Assembly: GCA_016200765.1 (NCBI GenBank)
Contig: JACQEC010000127.1
Coordinates: 1-21,054 of the forward strand
Reading direction: 5' to 3'
DNA from: Chloroflexota bacterium
GTDB taxonomy: Bacteria > Chloroflexota > Anaerolineae > JACRMK01
Length of the DNA stretch: 21,054 nucleotides
The notes beneath the pieces were generated by a model that worked only from the letters and a program-made list of their open reading frames with translations, did no database searches and was not told the origin of the DNA. Positions 1 through 7,226 of the stretch are shown piece after piece. The translations under genes were made by a program, and so were the position numbers. Numbering within the stretch: position 1 is the stretch's first letter; the number at the start of each line of letters is the position of its first letter.

Positions 1-495
1 CAGATTGCGCGCGCGCTGGCAGGCTTTCGCGGCGTGCCGCACCGCCTGGAACTGATCTGCGAACGCGCGGGCGTGCGTTACATCAACGACACGACGAGCA
101 CCACACCGGCGGCGGCCATCGCGGCCCTGAAGGCGCTTAGCCTGCCGGCGCCCGGCGCAGCGCACACGATTATCTTGATTGCCGGTGGCGCGGACAAGGC
201 GCTCGATTATGAAGCCATGGGCCGCTCGGTGGCCCTGCGCACTAAAGCAGTGCTCTTGCTCGACGGCAGCGCGACCCCTAAACTGGACGCCATGATTCGA
301 TACGCCGGCGGCGGCCCTAAGATTGCCGGCACTTTTGGCTCCATGGCCGAGGTTGTCCAACGGGCGTCAGAGTTCGCGCAGCCCGGCGACACGGTGCTAT
401 TGTCGCCCGGCTGTGCCTCATTTGGCCTGTTCGCGAATGAGTTTGACCGCGGCGATCAATTCCGCGCAGTCGTTCAATCATTATCGGAAACATAA
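1..495 (+). CDS. murD: UDP-N-acetylmuramoylalanine--D-glutamate ligase (MurD), C-terminal part
   Basis: The reading frame is open from the first base, so the 5' end lies outside the window. About 164 residues are visible, covering the end of the central ATPase domain and the C-terminal ligase domain. MurD adds D-glutamate to UDP-MurNAc-L-Ala in the cytoplasm using ATP. Visible family motifs are NDTTSTTPAAAIAAL (usual form NDSKATNP), GGADKALDYEAM (usual form GGxDKGxD) and the C-terminal LLSPGCASFGLFANEFDRGD, which matches the LSPACASFDxFxNFxxRG block of MurD rather than MurC, MurE or MurF. The stop TAA lies 4 nt before the ftsW ATG, so the two are very likely co-transcribed and perhaps translationally coupled. 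Identity is confident; only the N-terminal half is unseen. Confidence 0.93.
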   Translation, partial: QIARALAGFRGVPHRLELICERAGVRYINDTTSTTPAAAIAALKALSLPAPGAAHTIILIAGGADKALDYEAMGRSVALRTKAVLLLDGSATPKLDAMIRYAGGGPKIAGTFGSMAEVVQRASEFAQPGDTVLLSPGCASFGLFANEFDRGDQFRAVVQSLSET

Positions 496-499
496 CCGC

Positions 500-1636
500 A
501 TGAGAACTACCTTGCTCGCACGCTACGACATAAGACTGGCCGGCGTCGTCGCCGCCTTGCTGATAGTCGGCCTGCCGATGGTGTTCAGCGCCAGCCATCT
601 GCTTGGCTTCCAAGAATCCGGACAGGCGACCTATTACTTGGAGCTGCAAATCCGCTGGGTGTTGGTTGGCCTGGCCGCGATGGTCGTGTTTAGCGTCATC
701 CCGTACCATTTCTGGCGGAGGCTTTCGCCGCTGGCGATCGCCGTCAACGTGGTGTTGCTTGTCTATGTGCTGTTCCGCGGCGCCGAGACATTCGGCGCCC
801 AGCGCACCCTCGCCGACGGGTCGCTCCAGCCGAGTGAGATTGCGAAGCTCGTCAATGCCATGTACGTCGCGTATTGGCTATCTACCCTGAAATGGAAACT
901 TCAGGATTTCTGGTATAGTCTGGTGCCCCTCGGTCTCATCATCAGTGTTGTCGCAGGCCTTGTTTTCCTTGAGCCTGATCTCAGCACGGCGGTGATACTG
1001 GTCATCTCCACGCTCACCATGTTCTGGACAGCCGGCGCGCCTAAACGACAGATCATAGCGGCCGGCGCGCTGCTGGTCGTCCTCATGGCGATAGGACTCA
1101 TCGCGTTCCCGTATCGTTGGGTCCGGTTCTTGAGGTTCACACACCCACTGGACGACCCGACCGGTGATGGCTATCAGATTTACCGCATGTTATTGGCCAT
1201 GGGCAACGGCGGCCTGTTCGGCCACGGCTTCGGCTCACTGCCCGACACGGTAGGCATCGTGCCGGCCTCCCACACCGATGCGATCTTCGCCGTGATTGGC
1301 AACGACTTCGGCTTTATCGGGTGCGCTCTCGTCGTGTTCCTGTTCATGGCGCTGACCCAGCGGGGCTTGCGCATCGCCGAGCAAGCGACGGATATGTTTG
1401 GCAGTCTGCTGGCCACGGGCATCACCATGTGGCTGGCCAGCCAGGCGCTGATGAATATCGCCAGCGCCGCGTCTTCGATCCCGTTCACGGGCGTGCCACT
1501 GCCATTCATCTCCTATGGGGGTTCTGCGATGATCGCGAATCTGGCGGGGGTTGGAGTGCTTCTCAACATCGCGCGCAGTTCGTCAGGGATGAAGTCCAAG
1601 CCGCGCCTCGCCCCATCGGGGCGGGCCGCGTCGTGA
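500..1636 (+). CDS. ftsW: Peptidoglycan glycosyltransferase FtsW (SEDS family)
   Basis: A 378-residue polytopic membrane protein of normal FtsW length. SEDS proteins polymerise lipid II into glycan strands; FtsW does so at the division septum with a class B PBP. SEDS signatures are EPDLSTA (E158-D160), the SHTDAIFAVIGNDFG segment in the large extracellular loop, whose aspartate (D260) aligns with the essential SEDS Asp, and the C-terminal PLPFISYGGSAM block. Position beside murG and murD favours FtsW over RodA. The frame is open upstream to 323 within murD, but the ATG at 500, four bases after the murD stop, gives a protein beginning MRTTLLARYD just before the first membrane helix, so I chose it. 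No strong Shine-Dalgarno is visible, which fits coupling to murD. Confidence 0.93.
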   Translation: MRTTLLARYDIRLAGVVAALLIVGLPMVFSASHLLGFQESGQATYYLELQIRWVLVGLAAMVVFSVIPYHFWRRLSPLAIAVNVVLLVYVLFRGAETFGAQRTLADGSLQPSEIAKLVNAMYVAYWLSTLKWKLQDFWYSLVPLGLIISVVAGLVFLEPDLSTAVILVISTLTMFWTAGAPKRQIIAAGALLVVLMAIGLIAFPYRWVRFLRFTHPLDDPTGDGYQIYRMLLAMGNGGLFGHGFGSLPDTVGIVPASHTDAIFAVIGNDFGFIGCALVVFLFMALTQRGLRIAEQATDMFGSLLATGITMWLASQALMNIASAASSIPFTGVPLPFISYGGSAMIANLAGVGVLLNIARSSSGMKSKPRLAPSGRAAS

Positions 1637-1641
1637 AGGCC

Positions 1642-1739
1642 GATGGCAGATAGCCGATAGCAGATAGAGAATGGCAGATAGCGAATGGCAGATAGTAGAT
1701 AGCCATCGGCCATCAGCCATCGGCTATCGGCTATTTGGG
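1642..1739. repeat. Heptad palindromic array D (14 x 7 nt), before murG
   Basis: Fourteen consecutive 7-nt units in perfect register fill the ftsW-murG gap. Nine units are of the GATAGCN/AATGGCA class (GATGGCA, GATAGCC, GATAGCA, GATAGAG, AATGGCA, GATAGCG, AATGGCA, GATAGTA, GATAGCC). Five units of the complementary class follow (ATCGGCC, ATCAGCC, ATCGGCT, ATCGGCT, ATTTGGG). The two halves can pair into a long imperfect hairpin in DNA or RNA. The array ends directly before the murG Shine-Dalgarno AGGAG at 1741-1745. There are no spacers, so it is not a CRISPR array. Confidence 0.9.
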
Positions 1740-1754
1740 CAGGAGTCTTTCGCG

Positions 1755-2873
1755 ATGCGCGTCGCGCTTTGTGGCGGTGGCACAGGCGGCCACGTCTATC
1801 CTCTGTTGGCGGTTCGCTCGGCGCTGTCGGCTCTGGAACACGATAGTCCTGATGGCGTCGAGTGGCTGTTCATCGGGGGTCGCGGGATTGAGCAAAGCCT
1901 CGTTCAGCGCGAATCGGTACCGTACCGGGCGATCAGCGGCGGCGGATTGCATGGCGTCGGCCTTCTGAAGGCGATACCGAATGTGGCGCGGCTCAGCCTC
2001 GGCGTCGCGCAAGCCGGGCGGGCGCTGGCTTCGTTCAAGCCGCATGTGCTATTGGCGACCGGCGGGTTCATTACAATTCCCGTGGTGCTCGCGGCGGCGG
2101 CCCGGCGCACCCCGCTCGTCGTGTACCTGCCCGACATCGAACCCGCGCTATCGGTGCGGTTCATCGGGCGTTTCGCCGAGCGCGTGACGGCGACGGCTGA
2201 GGCGTCACAGGCATATTTCAGGCCAAGGCAGTTTGTAGAGACCGGCTATCCGGTGCGTCAGGGACTGGCCGAGCAGGCCAAACTTGGCCCATCGGCGGCG
2301 CGCGCCCGCTTCGGGATTCCGCAGGGCCGCCCGACGGTGCTCGTCATCGGCGGCTCGCGCGGGGCGCGCAGTCTGAATCGCGCGGTTATCGCTCGGGTTG
2401 CCGACCTGCTCCGGCAGGCCAACCTGATTCACATCAGCGGCAGCGGCGAATGGGCGGAGGTGCAAGCCGCGCGCGCCGCACTGCCGGAAGACCTGCAGGC
2501 GCATTATCACGCCTTTCCCTATTTGCACGAGGAGATGGGCGCCGCGTTCGCCGCCGCGGATCTGGTGGTCTCGCGCTCCGGCGCATCAACGTTGGGCGAG
2601 TTCCCGCTCTTTGGACTGCCCAGCATTCTGGTCCCTTACCCACACGCCTGGCGATACCAGAAAGTGAACGCAGATTACCTCGCCAGACGGGGCGCCGCGG
2701 TGGTCGTCCGCGATGAAGCCCTGCTGGACGAATTACATCCCACGATGCTAAACTTGTTGGGTGATGAGGTTTCGCTGAACCATATGCGCCAGAGCGCGCG
2801 CGCCCTGGCGCGGCCGGCCGCCGCGCAAGCGATTGCCGAGGCCGTCATCCAAACAGTGAGACGGCATTCTTAG
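1755..2873 (+). CDS. murG: UDP-GlcNAc:lipid I N-acetylglucosaminyltransferase (MurG)
   Basis: A 372-residue GT-B glycosyltransferase that transfers GlcNAc from UDP-GlcNAc to lipid I, making lipid II on the inner face of the membrane. The N-terminal glycine loop GGGTGGHVYPLLA includes the conserved His (H13). A second loop is ATGGFITIP (about 101-109). The C-terminal UDP-GlcNAc site is GGSRGARSLN (199-208) and RSGASTLGEFPLFGLPSILV, with the conserved Glu at 282. At residues 125-130 LPDIEP stands where proteobacterial MurG has HEQN; I recall this variant from Chloroflexota but cannot verify it here. The frame is open upstream to 1671, but that extension is encoded by the heptad array. The ATG at 1755 has AGGAG nine bases upstream and starts exactly at the family N-terminus. 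Confidence 0.94.
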   Translation: MRVALCGGGTGGHVYPLLAVRSALSALEHDSPDGVEWLFIGGRGIEQSLVQRESVPYRAISGGGLHGVGLLKAIPNVARLSLGVAQAGRALASFKPHVLLATGGFITIPVVLAAAARRTPLVVYLPDIEPALSVRFIGRFAERVTATAEASQAYFRPRQFVETGYPVRQGLAEQAKLGPSAARARFGIPQGRPTVLVIGGSRGARSLNRAVIARVADLLRQANLIHISGSGEWAEVQAARAALPEDLQAHYHAFPYLHEEMGAAFAAADLVVSRSGASTLGEFPLFGLPSILVPYPHAWRYQKVNADYLARRGAAVVVRDEALLDELHPTMLNLLGDEVSLNHMRQSARALARPAAAQAIAEAVIQTVRRHS

Positions 2874-2967
2874 GAGAGACGATTTTAGATTTCCGATTTT
2901 TGATTTTAGATTGCCAATCAAAAATCTAAAATCACCAATCTATAATTGAAGATGGCGGCATTCTTAG
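2862..2967. repeat. 12-bp direct repeat bracketing heptad array A
   Basis: CGGCATTCTTAG occurs at 2862-2873, where it is the last three codons and stop of murG, and again perfectly at 2956-2967 before murC. The two copies enclose 82 bases containing the AT-rich heptad array. The arrangement resembles a target-site duplication or a duplication by slippage; which one cannot be decided from one genome. Confidence 0.85.
2881..2950. repeat. Heptad palindromic array A (10 x 7 nt), before murC
   Basis: Ten units of 7 nt in exact register: five GATTNNN units (GATTTTA, GATTTCC, GATTTTT, GATTTTA, GATTGCC) followed by five AATCNNN units (AATCAAA, AATCTAA, AATCACC, AATCTAT, AATTGAA). GATT and AATC are reverse complements, so the halves fold into a hairpin of roughly 5-6 paired bases per heptad with mismatches at the variable positions. 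It is very AT-rich against a GC-rich background. It ends AATTGAAGA, identical to the end of the array before ftsA. Confidence 0.92.
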
Positions 2968-2979
2968 CGACGAACGACT

Positions 2980-4380
2980 ATGCTAGAATCCATCCAGCGT
3001 GTTCATTTGGTCGGGATTGGGGGCGCAGGGTTATCCGCGATAGCCAAAGTGCTGATCCAGCAGGGCAAAACGGTTACCGGCTCCGACCTGCAACTCAGTG
3101 CGGCGACCGAGGCGCTGGCGGCTCTGGGCGCTGTGATTCATCAGGGGCATCGCGCCGAGAATTTGGGCTCTGCCGAACTGGTCGTGGTCTCGTCTGCCAT
3201 CCGCGGCCAGAACCCGGAACTCGTCGCGGCGCGCGAGCGACGCATCCCGATTGTCAAACGCGATGTGCTGTTAGGCGAGATGATGCAGGGCCAGCGCGGC
3301 ATCGCCGTCGCCGGCACTCACGGCAAGACGACGACCACAGCCATGGTCGCATTCTGCTTGAGCCGCTTGCGCCTTGACCCGACATTTATTGTCGGCGGTG
3401 TGCTGGTCAATCTCGGCACCAACGCGCAGGCCGGGCGCGGAGAGCATTTTGTGGTCGAGGCCGACGAATATGACCGCATGTTTCTGGGCTTGCGACCGCG
3501 CTTTGCCATCGTCACCAACGTGGAGTACGATCATCCCGACTGCTTTGCCGACGAGGCCGACCTGCTCTCTGCGTTCAGGGCGTTCGTGGCCTTGCCAAGC
3601 CTCGGCCAGAGCGCGGGGAGCGTGATCCTATGCGGGGACTCGCCCGCCGCGCTGTCAATCCGCGACTCGGCACGCTTGCGCGGCGTCGTGACCTACGGTT
3701 TTGGCGATCAGAATGATTATCGTATCATGAGTCCGCAGACGACAGCCACCGGCTCGGAGTTTTCGGTCGCCCACGACAGCCGTTGGCTAGCCGATGCGCG
3801 CCTGACACTGCCGGGCCGCCACAACATGCTCAATGCCTGCGGGGCGTTAGCCCTGTGTCACCGGCTGGGGCTTGATCTGAAGGCCGCCGCCTTGGCGCTG
3901 GCTGAGTTTGGCGGCACGCAGAGGCGCTTTGAAGTCAAGGGCGAAACGCGGGGCGTGACCGTGATAGACGATTATGCGCATCACCCGACCGAAATCCGCG
4001 CCACGCTGGCGGCGGCGCGTGAGCGCTATGGAGCCCGGCGCATCTGGGCGGTCTTTCAGCCGCACACCTACTCGCGCACGCGCGTATTGTTGAACGATTT
4101 CGCGCAGGCGTTCGGCGACGCCGACGCAGTTATCTTGACCGAAATTTTCGCCTCGCGGGAGACCGATACGCTCAACATGAACAGCGCGCAGCTGCTGGCG
4201 CGAATGGATCATCCGCAGAAAGTTTTCTGCGCCACGCTGGCGGAGGCCGTGGAACTGTTGCGCCGCCGCGTCCAGCCCGGCGATGTGGTGATTACCTTGG
4301 GCGCGGGCGATGTCAACTGGGTCGGTCTGCAGCTCTTACAGCCGGCGATAGCGCAGCCCATCGAAAGGCTAGCGTCATGA
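2980..4380 (+). CDS. murC: UDP-N-acetylmuramate--L-alanine ligase (MurC)
   Basis: A 466-residue cytoplasmic Mur ligase that attaches L-alanine to UDP-MurNAc with ATP, the first peptide-stem step. The N-terminal Rossmann-like domain begins HLVGIGGAGLSAIA (about 9-22) with TGSD at 33-36. The ATP P-loop is AGTHGKTTTT (111-120). Further motifs are VVEADEYDRMFL (158-169), TNVEYDHPD (179-187), and in the C-terminal domain RRFEVKGE, DDYAHHPTEI and FQPHTYSRT. All are diagnostic of MurC, which is complete and of normal length. The ATG at 2980 places the Rossmann motif at the usual distance. No Shine-Dalgarno is visible before it, and the 5' side is occupied by the heptad array and the second copy of the direct repeat. 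The stop overlaps a tiny 13-codon frame (ATGA). Confidence 0.95.
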   Translation: MLESIQRVHLVGIGGAGLSAIAKVLIQQGKTVTGSDLQLSAATEALAALGAVIHQGHRAENLGSAELVVVSSAIRGQNPELVAARERRIPIVKRDVLLGEMMQGQRGIAVAGTHGKTTTTAMVAFCLSRLRLDPTFIVGGVLVNLGTNAQAGRGEHFVVEADEYDRMFLGLRPRFAIVTNVEYDHPDCFADEADLLSAFRAFVALPSLGQSAGSVILCGDSPAALSIRDSARLRGVVTYGFGDQNDYRIMSPQTTATGSEFSVAHDSRWLADARLTLPGRHNMLNACGALALCHRLGLDLKAAALALAEFGGTQRRFEVKGETRGVTVIDDYAHHPTEIRATLAAARERYGARRIWAVFQPHTYSRTRVLLNDFAQAFGDADAVILTEIFASRETDTLNMNSAQLLARMDHPQKVFCATLAEAVELLRRRVQPGDVVITLGAGDVNWVGLQLLQPAIAQPIERLAS

Positions 4381-4418
4381 TCGGAACTTCCCGCCTCGCG
4401 GGAGCAGGACAATCCTGA
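4377..4418 (+). CDS. Candidate 13-codon coupling ORF between murC and the membrane gene
   Basis: ATG at 4377 overlaps the murC stop (ATGA). The frame encodes MIGTSRLAGAGQS and ends in TGA at 4416-4418, which overlaps the ATG of the next gene (TGATG). It contains a perfect 5-bp hairpin, CCCGC-CTC-GCGGG (4390-4402), and an AGGA motif serving the next ATG. It could carry terminating ribosomes from murC to the membrane gene. It could equally be a chance frame in a 37-nt gap; no conservation can be seen from one sequence. Confidence 0.3.
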   Translation: MIGTSRLAGAGQS

Positions 4419-4933
4419 TGGGGGCAAGTTTTAGTTCGCGCAACCTCATATACTGGTGGGCCTTTCTCACATCGTTTATCTTTCTCCAGAGCATGGCCCG
4501 CGATCTGGCCAAGAGCTTCCGCGACAATAGGCTGTTCAACCCCGAAAGTTTCCCGTTCAGCCTGGCGTCGGGAATGACGCGCTGGATAGACGACCGCACC
4601 GCCCAACTGGTCAAGGGCTTTAGCTTCGACCCCAACGCGGTGGTCGTCAAGCTCGGCAACGCGCTCATCTTGGATGGCTTTCGCGTCGGCGTCATCCTGT
4701 CGCTGATTGTCCTGCTGGTGGCCATTCGCTATTACATCGCCGCGATGATCTCGCCGCGGCTCTATGATGACATCATCGCGCTGATCATCTTCTTTTTCGT
4801 CTATCACCTTGAGGCGCAGATTCTGGTTGCCATCAAGGTGCCGTTCGGGACGCAGATGGCGCAGGATCGCGCGACGTGGGTCTGGTTGCCGCGACGCTGG
4901 ACTCCCTCGCGAACTTTGGCGCGGCCCTGCTGA
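4418..4933 (+). CDS. Uncharacterised dcw-cluster membrane protein (N-terminal part, apparently frameshifted)
   Basis: I do not recognise this family. The frame gives 171 residues with three hydrophobic segments: about 10-26 (IYWWAFLTSFIFLQSMA), about 88-110 (around GVILSLIVLLVAIRYYIAAM) and about 115-139 (around DDIIALIIFFFVYHLEAQ). A charged region containing RDLAKSFRDNRLFNPE and SGMTRWIDDRTAQLVKG lies between the first two. After about residue 144 the sequence turns into an arginine/tryptophan-rich tail (RRWTPSRTLARPC) unlike a designed C-terminus. The alternative frame there reads sensibly and contains a fourth hydrophobic helix (next entry), so a one-base loss or a -1 shift is likely between 4813 and 4931. 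The start ATG has AGGA eight bases upstream and overlaps a preceding TGA. Location between murC and murB suggests an envelope or division role; this is inference only. Confidence 0.65.
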   Translation: MGASFSSRNLIYWWAFLTSFIFLQSMARDLAKSFRDNRLFNPESFPFSLASGMTRWIDDRTAQLVKGFSFDPNAVVVKLGNALILDGFRVGVILSLIVLLVAIRYYIAAMISPRLYDDIIALIIFFFVYHLEAQILVAIKVPFGTQMAQDRATWVWLPRRWTPSRTLARPC

Positions 4934-5076
4934 TTCCGTCCAACGTCTCTATTTCGGTGGTGTGGGCGCTGATTGGCTTCTTGTTGGCGGCGTATCGCAT
5001 CTACGGCACCGGCGGCGCAAGCGATGGCGACGGCGGCCTGCTCTCGCGCTGGCGCCGCGGTAAGGCCAAAAGTTGA
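4813..5076 (+). pseudogene. Out-of-frame C-terminal part of the dcw membrane protein
   Basis: This frame is open from 4813, after a TGA at 4810, to a stop at 5074-5076. From about 4876 it reads VGLVAATLDSLANFGAALL, then a hydrophobic helix VVWALIGFLLAAYRIYG, a Gly/Asp-rich linker and a basic end RRGKAKS. That looks like the natural C-terminus of the preceding membrane protein displaced by one frame. Its only starts are a GTG at 4876 without a Shine-Dalgarno, so an independent gene is less likely than a frameshift (mutation, assembly error, or recoding). No classic slippery heptamer is visible in the overlap. murB begins 30 bases downstream. Confidence 0.55.
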
Positions 5077-5106
5077 TCGGCTTGTCGCCGGTGGCCCAGC
5101 ACACGG

Positions 5107-6057
5107 GTGGATAACTCAACCTTAACCAGCCTGATAGGCGCGCCGGTAAAAGCCGGCGAGCGGCTCGCACGCCACTGCTCGTGGCGCGTCGGCGGCCCGG
5201 CCGAGTATTTCGTAGCGGCCAAAACCGTCGAGGTGTTGAAGCGCGCGGTGCAGGTGGCGCGGGCGGTTGCGCTCCCCTATCGCGTGATTGGGCGCGGCAC
5301 CAACATTCTGTTCGCCGACACGGGCGTGCGCGGCTTGTTGATCGTGACCGCCTGCGATCACCATCGCCTGACCGCGCAGAGCGATGCCGCCATCTTGTAC
5401 GCCGAAGCGGGCGCTTCACTGCCACTGCTAGCCAACACGCTCGCCAAGCAGGGCTGGGCGGGGCTAGAGTGGGCGGTTGGGATTCCCAGCGCGATGGGCA
5501 GTGCGATAGTGAATAACGCGGGCGCGCACGGCTCGTGTATCGCCGATGTCATTCAGCAGGCAAGGATTATAGACGGCGAAGGCCGTGAGATCACCTTAAC
5601 CGCGTCCGAGATGCAATTCGCCTACCGGCAGAGCCGCTTTAAGGGGTCCCGCGAGGTCATTCTGTCAGCCGAGTTTCTGCTCAAACGCGATTCGCTCGAG
5701 GCGGTGGGCGAGCGCCTGCGCCGTTTTAACGACTATCGCCGCGCCACCCAGCCCAGCGACCCCAGCGCCGGTTCCGTCTTTAAGAACCCGCCGGGCTATT
5801 ACGCGGGCGCGCTGATTGAGGCCGCCGGGCTGAAAGGCGCGCAAGTGGGCGGGGCTATGGTCTCGCCCGTGCACGCTAACTTTTTCGTGAACACCGGCGC
5901 CGCCAGCGCCCATGACCTTCTGCGGCTGATCCGCCTCGCGCAGGAACGGGTCGCCGAGCGCTCGGGCGTGCGGTTGGAACCGGAGATTGAGTTCGTCGGC
6001 GAGTGGGGCGAGTTAATACCCGCGCCCGCTGAAAGGCCATTCGATCATGCCGCGTAG
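5107..6057 (+). CDS. murB: UDP-N-acetylenolpyruvoylglucosamine reductase (MurB)
   Basis: A 316-residue FAD flavoenzyme that reduces UDP-GlcNAc-enolpyruvate to UDP-MurNAc with NADPH in the cytoplasm. FAD-binding motifs are WRVGGPAEYF (26-35), GRGTNILFAD (62-71) and GIPSAMGSAIVNNAGAHG (125-142). YRQSRFKGS (173-181) is the conserved Tyr/Arg substrate segment. AGSVFKNPPGYYAGALIE (221-238) carries the catalytic serine S223, and LEPEIEFVG (290-298) the C-terminal conserved Glu. The pattern fits type II MurB. The GTG at 5107 is the best start: it gives a normal N-terminus (MDNSTLTSLIGAPVKAGERL), though the upstream Shine-Dalgarno is weak. The gene overlaps ddl by 11 bases, strongly suggesting translational coupling. 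Confidence 0.94.
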   Translation: MDNSTLTSLIGAPVKAGERLARHCSWRVGGPAEYFVAAKTVEVLKRAVQVARAVALPYRVIGRGTNILFADTGVRGLLIVTACDHHRLTAQSDAAILYAEAGASLPLLANTLAKQGWAGLEWAVGIPSAMGSAIVNNAGAHGSCIADVIQQARIIDGEGREITLTASEMQFAYRQSRFKGSREVILSAEFLLKRDSLEAVGERLRRFNDYRRATQPSDPSAGSVFKNPPGYYAGALIEAAGLKGAQVGGAMVSPVHANFFVNTGAASAHDLLRLIRLAQERVAERSGVRLEPEIEFVGEWGELIPAPAERPFDHAA

Positions 6058-7147
6058 GGTGCGCGTCGGGTTCTTGTTTGGGGGCAAGTCCGGGGAGCAC
6101 GAAGTTTCACTCGCGTCTGCCCGCTCGGCGATGGCCGCGTTGGATCAGACCAAATACGAGGTGGTGCCGATCGGGATTGACAAGCAAGGGCGCTGGTTAG
6201 CCGGTGAAGGCGCGCTGAAGCAGTTACACGCGGCTCGCGCCCAAAGTCCGGGCGAAGACGGCAACCTTGCGGCGGACGGCGACGCAACCGCCGTGGCCGT
6301 CGCCCGCTCCCAAATAGCCGGGCGGGGCTTGCCCTTAAGCGATGTGGATGTTGTCTTTCCGATCTTGCACGGCCCGCTGGGCGAAGATGGCACGGTTCAG
6401 GGCCTGCTCGAGTTGGCCGACATCCCTTACGTCGGCGCGGGCGTGGCGGCCTCGGCGGTTGGCATGGATAAGGAGCTTCTGAAGCGGGTCTTCAGCGCGC
6501 ACCAACTACCGATCGTCAAATATATCGCCGTCAAGCGCCGACTGTGGGAGCAAGACCCGCAGCGTTCCGCCGACTCGGTGGAGGCCGCCCTGCCCTATCC
6601 GGTGTTTGTTAAACCCGCGAATATGGGCTCCAGCGTGGGGATCAGCAAGGCGCGCGATCGGGCCGAGTTGCATGAGGCGATCAAGTTGGCCGCGGATTAT
6701 GATCGCAAGATTATCGTTGAGCAGGCTATCAACGCTCGCGAGGTGGAGTGCAGTGTGCTGGGCAACGACGAGCCGATCGCGTCGGTGGTCGGCGAGATTC
6801 GCCCGCACCGCGAATTCTACGACTATGTAGCCAAATACACCGACGGTGAAGCCGACCTGATCATACCCGCCGACCTGCCCGCCGCGCAGTCTGACGAGAT
6901 TCGCCAGCTCGCCCTGCGCGCCTATCGCGCGGTGGATTGCGCCGGCATGGCGCGCGTGGATTTCTTTCTGGAGCGCGGCACGGGCAGGGTCATTGTGAAT
7001 GAATTGAACACCATACCCGGCTTCACGCGCTTCTCCATGTACACGAAGTTGTGGGAGGCCTCCGGGTTGACCTATGCCGAGGTGATTGACCGGCTGATCG
7101 TGCTGGCGCTGGAGCGCTACGCCGATAAGAAGCGCTCCGGCCTGTGA
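6047..7147 (+). CDS. ddl: D-alanine--D-alanine ligase
   Basis: A 366-residue ATP-grasp ligase that joins two D-alanines for the muropeptide stem. The N-terminal motif FGGKSGEHEVSL (11-22) carries the D-Ala-binding Glu at about 19. FPILHGPLGEDGTVQGLLE is the family signature 1 region. PVFVKPANMGSSVGISKA is the ATP-binding loop. EFYDYVAKYTDG (from about 256) is the omega-loop Tyr segment typical of D-Ala-D-Ala specificity rather than D-Ala-D-Lac. ARVDFF and NELNTIPGFTRFSMYTKLW are the Mg-binding and C-terminal signatures. Nothing is missing. The ATG lies inside murB, 11 bases before its end, with AAAGG upstream. Following sequence runs directly into heptad array C. Confidence 0.95.
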   Translation: MPRRVRVGFLFGGKSGEHEVSLASARSAMAALDQTKYEVVPIGIDKQGRWLAGEGALKQLHAARAQSPGEDGNLAADGDATAVAVARSQIAGRGLPLSDVDVVFPILHGPLGEDGTVQGLLELADIPYVGAGVAASAVGMDKELLKRVFSAHQLPIVKYIAVKRRLWEQDPQRSADSVEAALPYPVFVKPANMGSSVGISKARDRAELHEAIKLAADYDRKIIVEQAINAREVECSVLGNDEPIASVVGEIRPHREFYDYVAKYTDGEADLIIPADLPAAQSDEIRQLALRAYRAVDCAGMARVDFFLERGTGRVIVNELNTIPGFTRFSMYTKLWEASGLTYAEVIDRLIVLALERYADKKRSGL

Positions 7148-7166
7148 GGGGCCGCCACGCAGAAGC

Positions 7167-7222
7167 GTGACGAGTAGCGAGTGTCGAGAAACAGCCCGAC
7201 ACCCGACACTCGACACCCGTTC
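7167..7222. repeat. Heptad palindromic array C (8 x 7 nt), before ftsQ
   Basis: Eight units in register between ddl and ftsQ: GTGACGA, GTAGCGA, GTGTCGA, GAAACAG, CCCGACA, CCCGACA, CTCGACA, CCCGTTC. The first three are of the GTGNCGA class and the later ones the complementary CNCGACA class, with one unit as the loop. It ends four bases before the ftsQ ATG and so occupies the place of a ribosome-binding site. Confidence 0.88.
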
Positions 7223-7226
7223 GCCG

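Noticed and set aside
1642..1739. Regular short repeats resembling a CRISPR array
   Set aside because: Units are 7 nt, contiguous, without spacers, and switch to the complementary word midway; no cas genes are present.
1671..1754. Upstream extension of murG (also ftsQ from 7167, ftsW from 323, ftsZ from 9266)
   Set aside because: The extensions are encoded by repeat arrays or by the preceding gene. The internal starts match family N-termini, with Shine-Dalgarno support for murG and ftsZ.
2127..2144. Loss of the HEQN motif in MurG (LPDIEP instead) as a sign of inactivity
   Set aside because: All other catalytic and UDP-GlcNAc-binding motifs are intact and it is the only murG in the cluster; more likely a lineage variant.
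2911..2946. TATAAT at 2941-2946 as a murC promoter
   Set aside because: The nearest -35-like TTGCCA is 24 bases upstream, and the box arises from heptad units AATCTAT and AATTGAA; likely coincidence.
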